Program-made: the position numbers and the translations under genes
The notes under the pieces: model-generated
Database searches by the model: none
Told to the model about the DNA's origin: nothing
What the model saw: only the letters and a program-made list of their open reading frames with translations
In this document: positions 45,717-53,400 of the stretch, piece after piece
Numbering within the stretch: position 1 is the first letter of the stretch
How the letters are laid out: the number at the start of each line of letters is the position of its first letter
NCBI RefSeq assembly: GCF_000250655.1
Contig: NC_016935.1
Span: 6,156,001 to 6,220,000, forward strand
Direction of reading: 5' to 3'
Length of the DNA stretch: 64,000 nt
Origin: Paenibacillus mucilaginosus 3016
GTDB taxonomy: Bacteria > Bacillota > Bacilli > Paenibacillales > NBRC-103111

Positions 45717-46610
45717 CTATTCGGCAGTAACCATGATATCTGCCGGTGTTTCAAGCGTAATACGGCCCAGCTTGCCTGCACGGAGTTCGCGCAAGATAGC
45801 CAGAGAAGCTTTCTCCAGATCGACGCGACCCCCGCTGACCAGCGCGCCGCGCTTGCGCCCGACGGCCTCCATCACTTTGACAATCGCGTCCGTATCCTGC
45901 GGATCCTCCGGCAGCTTATCGAGCCCGAAACGCTCCTTGAGCGCATCGCCATAGTGCTGCGTGAGGTACCGCATAGCGAACAGGGCAATCTCCTCCGGAT
46001 GGAGAATCTCTTCCTTGATCGCGCCGGTAGCCGCCAGACGGAAGCCAACGGTCTGGTCCTCGAACTTCGGCCACAGAATCCCCGGCGTATCGAGCAGCTC
46101 CATCTCGGTGCCAACCTTGATCCACTGCTGGCCTTTGGTGACGCCCGGCTTGTCACCTGTTGCGGCAATCTTGCGTCCGGCCATGCGGTTGATCAGCGTC
46201 GACTTGCCGACATTCGGGATCCCGACAATCAGCGCCCGGATCGCACGGGGATTGATGCCCTTGCGAACCTGCGCCGCGATCTTCTCCTCCAGCAGGTCCT
46301 TGCTCCGGTTCATGATTTCCTTCACCGGGTTGCCGCCAACCGAGTCGATCGGTACGGCATTGAGGCCCTGCTCGGCGAAGTAAGCCACCCATTCCTTGGT
46401 CCTCTCGGGGTCCGCCAGGTCGCTCTTGTTCAGCAGCACCAGACGGGGCTTGTTCAGCAGAATCTCGTCAATCATCGGATTGCGGCTGGAGAGCGGGATA
46501 CGCGCATCCAGCAGCTCGATCGCCAGATCGATGAGCTTCAGCTTGTCTTGAATTTGACGACGGGCCCGGGTCATATGACCGGGAAACCATTGAATCGTCA
46601 AAGGAGTCAC
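45717..46610 (-). CDS. rbgA: Ribosome biogenesis GTPase RbgA (YlqF)
   Basis: RbgA is required for late 50S subunit assembly. The 297-aa protein is a circularly permuted GTPase: G4 LLNKSDLADPE (near residue 58) precedes G1 VGIPNVGKSTLINRMAG and G3 LDTPGILWPKF. Start ATG at 46610 (MTPLTIQWFPGHMTRARRQI) is typical. It lies 32 bp after lepB. Confidence 0.97.
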   Translation of the reverse strand: MTPLTIQWFPGHMTRARRQIQDKLKLIDLAIELLDARIPLSSRNPMIDEILLNKPRLVLLNKSDLADPERTKEWVAYFAEQGLNAVPIDSVGGNPVKEIMNRSKDLLEEKIAAQVRKGINPRAIRALIVGIPNVGKSTLINRMAGRKIAATGDKPGVTKGQQWIKVGTEMELLDTPGILWPKFEDQTVGFRLAATGAIKEEILHPEEIALFAMRYLTQHYGDALKERFGLDKLPEDPQDTDAIVKVMEAVGRKRGALVSGGRVDLEKASLAILRELRAGKLGRITLETPADIMVTAE

Positions 46611-46642
46611 CTCATCTTTCTTCCCTCAGCCTGCGCCCTTCC

Positions 46643-47224
46643 TTATTTGGAATGAACCAGACTGATCTTGTCGAACGGCCAGAAAATCAGATCCGCCCGG
46701 CCCACAATCTTCTCATATGGTACGAAGCCTACGCTTGGGTCACGGCTGTCCGAGGAGTTCGAACGGTTGTCGCCCATGACGAATACGCTGCCTTCCGGCA
46801 CGGTCTGCTCCGGGAAATTTCGCATGTTATAGGGTCTGCCTTCTTGCTTCGCCTTATCCAGCGCTTCCTTTAAATAGGTTTCATCCACAAGCTGGTTGTT
46901 GACGTAAACCTGGTCGCCTTCGACCCGGACGGTTTCGCCGGGAAGCGCGATGACCCGCTTTATGTAGTCTTTCTCGGATGGCGCATGGAATACGAGCACT
47001 TCGCCATGCTTGGGGTCCGTAAAGCGGTATATAAATTTATTCACGATGAGCCGCTCGCCAGTCTCAAAGTTCGGCTGCATCGATGGTCCTTCCACTATAA
47101 AGGGGGCAAATACGAGCCAGCGGATAAAAAACACGAGAGCAGCGGCAATCAGCAGTGCTTTGATCCATTCCCAGGCTTCGTTTTTTACAGGGGTTGATTT
47201 GTCAACGGTTTGGTCCTGCTCCAT
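46643..47224 (-). CDS. lepB: Signal peptidase I
   Basis: Type I signal peptidase, which cleaves secretory signal peptides at the outer face of the membrane. The 193-aa protein has one N-terminal membrane helix (about residues 20-40), catalytic Ser48 in VEGPSMQPN, general-base Lys89 in DYIKRVIALPGE, and the GDNRSNSSDSRDPSVGFV block. It is inserted between rplS and rbgA, common in Paenibacillus. Confidence 0.96.
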   Translation of the reverse strand: MEQDQTVDKSTPVKNEAWEWIKALLIAAALVFFIRWLVFAPFIVEGPSMQPNFETGERLIVNKFIYRFTDPKHGEVLVFHAPSEKDYIKRVIALPGETVRVEGDQVYVNNQLVDETYLKEALDKAKQEGRPYNMRNFPEQTVPEGSVFVMGDNRSNSSDSRDPSVGFVPYEKIVGRADLIFWPFDKISLVHSK

Positions 47225-47280
47225 TTGCTCTCCTGCCCTTTCCTCGAACTGAAGTTAATCGTAGGACTACCCAAAAGACA

Positions 47281-47310
47281 AAACGAAAAGGGGCTTGGTA
47301 CCAAGCCCCT
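47281..47310 (-). terminator. Rho-independent terminator after rplS
   Basis: On the minus strand AGGGGCTTGG and CCAAGCCCCT form a perfect stem around TA, followed by TTTCGTTTTGTCTTTT. It separates rplS from lepB. Confidence 0.9.
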
Positions 47311-47320
47311 GTTGTTCGTC

Positions 47321-47662
47321 TTATCGAATTTCTTTGATTCTAGCTGCTTTACCGCGCAGACCGCGAAGATAGTAGAGCTTCGCGCGACGGACTTTACCAC
47401 GGCGAGCCACTTCAATCTTCTCAATCTTCGGAGTGTGCAGTGGGAACGTTCTTTCAACGCCGACACCGTAAGAAATTTTTCTTACTGTGAATGTCGAGCT
47501 GATTCCGCCGCGGTGACGCTTAATAACAACGCCCTCGAACAGCTGGATACGCTCACGCGAACCCTCGATAACCTTTACGTACACTTTCAAAGTGTCGCCT
47601 GGACGGAAATTCGGCAGGTCGGTGCGCAGTTGTTCCTTTGTGATCTCCTGGATCAAATTCAT
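47321..47662 (-). CDS. rplS: 50S ribosomal protein L19
   Basis: A 113-aa ribosomal protein beginning MNLIQEITKEQLRTDLPNFR. The family motifs GDTLKVYVKVIEGSRERIQL and FEGVVIKRHRGGISSTFTVR are present. ATG at 47660-47662 is preceded by GGAGGGAG. In Bacillus rplS directly follows trmD; here a surface-protein locus separates them, and rplS has its own promoter. Confidence 0.98.
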   Translation of the reverse strand: MNLIQEITKEQLRTDLPNFRPGDTLKVYVKVIEGSRERIQLFEGVVIKRHRGGISSTFTVRKISYGVGVERTFPLHTPKIEKIEVARRGKVRRAKLYYLRGLRGKAARIKEIR

Positions 47663-47779
47663 GGATGACTCCCTCCTTCCACACAGGTGTTCATGCCGCT
47701 CATTCTGTAGTTCTTCGTTGTTACGTGCAGAGGACCACCGTTTTCGGACGCATGCCCTTACGGGCAATTTGTCACAACG
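47663..47779 (-). ncRNA. Possible ribosomal protein L19 leader
   Basis: From the predicted start point to the rplS ATG is a leader of about 117 nt. It contains a GCCCGTAAGGGC hairpin (47754-47765) and an additional GC-rich stem. Firmicutes have a structured L19 leader at this position. I have not matched a covariance model, so this is position plus a visible hairpin. Confidence 0.4.
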
Positions 47780-47785
47780 TTGAAT

Positions 47786-47814
47786 ATCATAGCACATCCA
47801 TACAGGAAATACAA
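47786..47814 (-). promoter_or_regulatory. Sigma-A promoter of rplS
   Basis: TTGTAT (47809-47814), a 17-nt spacer and TATGAT (47786-47791) form a good vegetative promoter on the minus strand. It sits between the end of the surface-protein gene and rplS, so rplS need not rely on trmD transcription. Confidence 0.8.
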
Positions 47815-47898
47815 CTAGGTTTAGGAGAAAGAGTCCAATATTTTCATATGAATCCGAAGCTGCTCCTTCCTTCTCCGGATCGCTCCGGTTTCCTGCGT

Positions 47899-48648
47899 TT
47901 AATGCCGGATTTGCTGCACGATCACCTCGTACATGCTCTCCCGGACCCGTACCGGCACATCATGCGTCTGGACATAGCCGTTGGACCATTCCACCGTGAA
48001 CCGGAATACGCAGGTGCTTCCATCCGGGAGCATCCGGTGATGCTCCGTATTGACCAGTTCGCCGGCATAACGCACCTCTCCTGCCGGGGCAAGAACAGCC
48101 GTTTCGCCCGTTTCCATCAGGAGAGACGTCACCCGCAGCGCTTTGGTCCTGCCCACTCCCGTATCCGTGACCCGCGCTCCAAGAACGAACGCCTCACCGG
48201 CCCAGAACACGTCCGGCGTCCGCTCGGCGTCCGCATGCTTCGCGTTCCAGGCCAGCCGGTAAGCCTCCCACTCCGGCGTATGCGTCACCTCTCCCGTCAG
48301 CTCCAGCGGCAGCGCCTCAAAGGAATACGTCTGCGTATCCACTCCTCCTCGGCCATCGCTCACCGTAAGCCTCAGGGTGTAGCTGCCCTCCGGCAGCGGA
48401 CCATACGTGAAGGCCCTGTCCGACCCGGAGGGCAGACCGCTCCACTGCTGTATAATTTCGAAGCCCCCGCCCTCATAGCTGCTCTCGACCACGACGCTCA
48501 GCGGATCGAGATCAGGATCCGTGGCGGCAACCCGGAACAGCGGCGTATCGTGCTCGTAAATCGGCGTTTCAAAATAAAGCTGCCCCTCCGGCGGCCTGTT
48601 GATGATCATCCAGGCCTGCGGCGACCAGTCGGATTCCGCTCCGTACTG
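47899..48648 (-). pseudogene. 3' exon of the giant surface protein gene, after the group II intron
   Basis: Exon 2 starts QYGAESDWSPQAWMIINRPP and continues the reading frame of exon 1 once the intron is removed. About 249 codons encode Ig/fibronectin-III-like sheets (ATDPDLDPLSVVVESSYEGG, YTLRLTVSDGRGGVDTQTYS) and an unidentified C-terminal portion ending VIVQQIRH. No membrane anchor or sorting motif is visible at the C-terminus. It is not independently translated; it depends on splicing and on repair of the upstream frameshifts. Confidence 0.75.
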
Positions 48649-48700
48649 ATTGGAATAGGTAAGGCCTTGGGTAGACTCCCTCCGCCTTTTCCCCTCCACC

Positions 48701-48736
48701 GCACCGTGCATGCACGTTTCCGCGCACACGGCGCTC
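48701..48736 (-). ncRNA. Group II intron domain V
   Basis: On the minus strand the sequence is GAGCGCCGTGTGCGCG, loop GAAA, then CGTGCATGCACGGTGCG. Both stems pair, the AGC-type catalytic triad region is at the 5' side, and a two-nt bulge (TG) is at the expected 3' position. This is the best conserved part of group II ribozymes. Confidence 0.8.
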
Positions 48737-49325
48737 CATCTTCTGTTGCTGCAGAAGACTTGGGGCTGTTCCTCCATACCCGTTACAGGTACTTCACCGG
48801 TCGTGCCCCTGCTCTCACAGGGATGAATGCATTTCGGCAGAAAGCCTTATAGCAACCGTCACTTCCCGGATCCCCGGTTCCATGACGTCCCCTGCTTTCC
48901 TTGTTCCCTGCCCCCTAGCTATCCGTGCCATCCTTAGGTACGTCCTCTGGGCCTGCGGGCTGGCTGCCGCCGTTTGTCCGGCAGAGCGGCTTTCCTATGG
49001 GACGATGGTACTCGCCGCCACCCGCGCCAATCTTCATTGGCCGGCATGTTCCCATGCCGCAAAGCTGTAGACCCTTTCCTTCGGCCGTTCGTCAGACCGG
49101 TTACCGGTCATTCTTACCGTAGATGGCTTTTCAGCCGTCCGGCATATCGGTCCGCCGCCGCTGCCGTGTAAGCAGCGGCTCGGCCTTCCTTCTGCCGACT
49201 TCACCTGGCTTCATACCAAGAACGGCTGAGCGCTCTTGGCATGCAGGAGTATTAACGAGACCCCGCGGGAACAACATGGCTCCCCGCCGCAGTCTTCGGA
49301 AGCAGAGTTAGGCTTTCTTCATAAG

Positions 49326-49365
49326 ATAAACGGCTTCGCCGTCCTCTAAGGACATACGCGTTTAT
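49326..49365. repeat. 40-bp palindromic dispersed repeat, copy 2 (inside the intron)
   Basis: ATAAACG/CGTTTAT outer arms with an inner GTCCT/AGGAC hairpin. It matches the copy at 31878-31917 at 33 of 40 positions. It lies between GGCTTTCT and AGAAAGCC on the minus strand, so it looks inserted at the tip of an intron stem, extending the hairpin without breaking it. Confidence 0.75.
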
Positions 49366-49446
49366 ATTTTCGAGAAAGCCCCTGTCCTTTCCGCCGGCAT
49401 CACATGGTTCCGTGGTGCCCGCACGTTATGGCAGAACAAGTCGCAC

Positions 49447-50373
49447 ATCCCATACTTTGACTCTGACTCTTAATTTTTGCCCGGCCGGCAGATCCTGCGG
49501 CACGCTCCAGCTGGCACTGGTGTCCGTGGTGTTCTGCCGCCTCCGCCCGCTGTCGAGGATCAACACGTCGTTGGCCTCATTCGTAATCTGCAGCTGATAG
49601 AACGTGAACACCGGCGCGGGATCGGGATCCGTCTGTCTCCACCTAAGCAGCGGACGCGCCGTATTCATCACGGTTGGCGCATCCTGCGTTCCGTAAGGGT
49701 ATGTCATGTAAGCCGCCGGCGGCCGGTTGGTCTGCATCCAGCCGACATTCGACCAAGGCGACCAATCCGTTCCGTCGCTGACCCGCACCTGTACCTGGTA
49801 TTTCTTCCCCATTGCCAGGTCCGTGTCCATCGTCCAAGACCAGCCCGTCTCATACGTATCCATGGGGCGGTTGGTGAGGCACCGGACGCAGGCCCCCGAC
49901 TCGTCCTTGATCGCGATATCGTAGACGGAGAACAGGGTGTTCGGATCGGGATCCGACTGGTTCCACGTCATCGTCGGCCTCGCCCCCACGAAGGTAGGCG
50001 ACGCCTGCGTACCGTTAGGATACGTCAGCGAGACGGCCGGCGGCGCGTTGGTGACCGGCATCGTGACCTCAATCGTCACCTCGTACCACTCGCTCCAGGC
50101 GCCGTATTCATCTTTGACCGCCTGACGGACGGTGTAGACCCCGCTTTCGGTCGGCCTGGTCAGCTGTCCGTTCTTCAGCACGCCGCCCGGGGTGGTATAG
50201 TTCCGTTTGCGCTCGACGACCCCCCGGGTTGCCGCATAATCGATCCCTGTTGGCTCTGTGGAGTACTGACTGCCGCCAAGCCACCGGTCAGGGTCCCGGC
50301 TCGTATCGCTCCACCATACCGTTCCGTCGGTATTGAATCCCAGCGTAAATTCCGATATCGGCCTGCGGTGCAC
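49447..50373 (-). pseudogene. Middle part of the giant surface protein (exon 1, third frame)
   Basis: This frame carries two clear, roughly 95-residue repeats of fibronectin-III/Ig type: PPAVSLTYPNGTQASPTFVG then WNQSDPDPNTLFSVYDIAIK, and PPAAYMTYPYGTQDAPTVMN then WRQTDPDPAPVFTFYQLQIT. Repeat 1 ends with SDGTDWSPWSNVGWM, repeat 2 stops at VRVKVWD where the intron begins. Unspliced, translation ends six residues into the intron at a TAA. It is out of frame with the long upstream part by two single-base shifts near 50390-50500. Confidence 0.75.
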
Positions 50374-50496
50374 AATGACCGTCTGGCTTTTTACGCAGAG
50401 TACTTCCGGTAGGACGCAAAAGCGGCATTCGGGTATCGGAAGGGCTCCGGCGCCGGGTCATCGGGCATCGAATAATCCACCCGGAACACGCCGACT

Positions 50497-53400
50497 TTAT
50501 CCATCCGAAGCGTACGGGGACGTGACCGTAGAACCATGATACGCCGAGAGTCCGGAGAAGCCGTCTCCTGCGTCCAGAAATTTGTTCGGGCTTGTGTGAG
50601 TATATTTCCAGCGGGTGAGTTCCGCAATGCCCGGGTCATTTTCCCGGTCCCCATAGCTCTTCACATATTCAGCCGGCGTTCCGACGACCAGGGTGTTATG
50701 CGTCGGGTTCGTATCCCCCACATAAGCCGTTGATGTAAAATTTTTAAATGCAACGTATCTCGTCTCCGAATAGGGTCCGTACATGCCTGCCGAACCAAAG
50801 GTCGTGTCCTCCGCTTCGAGCAGCGGCACCCCGTTCACATAGCCCATGAGGCGGGAACCGTTCATTTTGAGCCTCACGTTGACGTAAGTCCCGAACTTGA
50901 CCGGATACGAGGCCTCTCTCAACACCGTCCGCTTCCCGTCCACGAGCTTGACCAGCTTGGATTTCTTGTTCGACACCTCGAGGCGGTACATATTGCGGTG
51001 GTCCATCATCCGGCCCGACACCCCGTAGGAGGCAATATCGGTACCCGAATCGTAATTCAGCTTGAACGCGGCCGAGACCTCGCCGTTCATCAACGTTTCC
51101 GTCCCATTATAAAACTGCCCGTAGCTTGCAAGGTCCGCATTTTCCCGCTCGGCCTCTCCCTTGACGATCCAGGCTTGGTAGCTGTACGAACTGTCATCAT
51201 CCCAGGCCACATGAACCATAATCGAGCCGTCAGCCATAAGGACCGGAGCTGCCGGAGTGCCTCCTTTGCTTTGGCCCGCGATTTTGGCGATGGGCTGCAA
51301 ACTCAGGTCATATTCATACAGGACGATGTTCGAGGCATCGTTCCTTGCAAACATGATTTTGTGGTCGGCCGAGAGTGTCGTTGCATAGTGGTCACTTCCG
51401 TACACATATTCGGAATCTTCCTTGTCGTAGAGTGAAGGTCCCAAGTAGGTGCTGTACTCGCTCAACGAGCGGAGATCCAGCGTATGCAGGTAGCTGTTCT
51501 CATAACGGGATTCCTCGTTCTCCCCGGTGACATAAGCCGAGTAATAGACCGCCCGGTCATCCGCAAACCCGGCGATCATCCTTTCGCTGTCCGCAATATT
51601 CCGGATCAGGGCTCCGGTTGCGTTATCATAGAGCCCTTTGCCCACAACAAGTTTGGCGTTATCGCCCGAGATATAGCGGATCACCCCGTTGTAGATCGAA
51701 GGCACCCAGTAAGGCGCCGTACTGTAGACTGAGGGGATCGACCAGATTACGGCGCCGCCGGGCGTTTTTTTTTGCAGGTCGCACACATTCTCGTACTTGG
51801 CTTCGCTGTAGTAGCAGTTGTAGCTGTATACATTTCCCGCAAAGTCTGTGCCATAAATCCTCGGTGTCCCGCCGTACAGGTCCGTGTCCACCACCGTGAC
51901 TGCATTTACCGTTCCCCCATAGGTCACTTGGGGCAGCGCCCCGACTTGGTACAAGGGCTTCGGAGCAGGCTCGGTCCAAATGCTTGAAGGTGGAGGAGTC
52001 GGAGGCCGGTCCGGATTCGGTTCGGAGAATTTGACGTACTCCTTAAAGTAATACAGATATTTCGGTTTGGCCGGCATCGTGCTGCCGTCCATCCGGGAAG
52101 AGGTCTCGATATCCCCCAAGCTGTACACGTAAGTGTAGTAGTTATAGCCCCCGGAAGAACCGGTATGCCGGTCGCTGGCAACGAACTTGACACGCCCGAG
52201 TTCATAATTCACCGTCGCCTTGTAGTTGTTATTCCAGTAGCCCGAACCGTCCGTCATGACTCCGTATTGAGGCATGTAGGCGGTCGATGTGCTGTTCGTG
52301 TTCACCCAGGTGTTCCCGGAATTTCCTACGAAGACGTCCGGCTTTACCATATTCCCGGCGCCGCGGCAGTAGTCCCAGCTCTGGGGACAGCTCCACTGCA
52401 GCACCCGCTGCGTTATGCTGCGGTTCAGTATCGAGATGCCCTGGCTGTTCACCGCCGCCGTCTCCAGTGCCCCTTCCTGGGCATGGTACAGATATTCCTT
52501 GCCTTTTTCGGCCCTTGACACGGAGGAGGTTTTCCAGGCTGCGTCGAGCAGCGCGGCGGCATCAAAGCTCTTCGAGGTCATCTCCGGCGGCTGAAAGTCC
52601 GAGCCCTGCACATAAAAATCGACCTCCGGCGCTTCGTTCACGATCTCGAACGTGAAGGAGCCTCTGGCGTCCTTTTTGTACCCCAGCGCTTCCTTCATAT
52701 AAATCTCGATACTGCACTTCCCTACCCTGGCCGGGTTATAAGTAAAACTGCCCGAAGCATCCGGCGTTATGCCGGTCCAGGCCTCATCCGCATACGAACC
52801 GTTATTATTGCTGTCGCACGCCAGCTTCACCTGGTGCGTCTCGATCGGATCTTGATCCGGGCTGTACGAGGTATCCTTGAAGTACATCGTGCTGCCCCGC
52901 ACACCATACTCCGGGTTATCCAGCTGCACTACCGGTGGCAGATCCGGCTGAACGACCAGCGTATCCCGGGCCGGCTGCAGGGACATCATGCCGTCATGGT
53001 CCTTGACCTCCAGCGTGATAGGCACGGGCCCGGCGGTCGGATAAAGGCTCATCTTGCCGGTCCACAAGCATTCGGAGATTTTTCCGTTCTTCTTGGGGCT
53101 GTAGCTCTTGGCGCAGGAAATGTCGGGCGTAAACGTTCTGCCCTCCACCACCTTGGGAGGCAGCGTGATGATGGGCACCGGGTTCGGGGCCACAACCTCC
53201 AGCCTTGCGGTCTTGGGGCTTCCCTGCCCTCTCGCTCCCCGGGTATCGGTCGCTGTCACCTGAATCTCGTGCGTTCCGAGCAGATCAGCGGTAACCGGAC
53301 CAAAGTGCGGGTCATATTCCCACCAGCCCTTATCTTCCGCGACGCTGCGGAGCCATTCGCTCGATGATCCTTTGAAATCGAAGTAATAGATGATGCCGTC

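Larger units (their letters stand above)
48649..49446 (-). mobile_element. ORF-less group II intron
   Basis: On the minus strand the element begins GTGCGACTTG directly after an exon GAT codon, and ends ...CTTACCTATTCCAAT before exon codon CAG. A domain V-like hairpin is seen at 48701-48736 (CGCCGTG stem, GAAA loop, CACGGTGCG). A domain VI stem with a bulged-A-type CTACCC...CCTTACCTATTCC follows. EBS1 GTCCCATA (48996-49003) can pair over 8 bp with exon TATGGGAT. There is no reverse-transcriptase ORF in about 798 nt, so mobility would need a maturase in trans. Exact ends are inferred from family rules and the in-frame join. Confidence 0.85.

Noticed and set aside
48649..48777. N-terminal extension of the 3' surface-protein fragment (MEEQPQVFCSNRRW...)
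   Set aside because: It is translation of intron domains V and VI, not protein.
48661..49311. Short open frames inside the intron, including a plus-strand set at 48882-49311
   Set aside because: No reverse transcriptase, maturase or endonuclease motif; the sequence is explained by the ribozyme structure.
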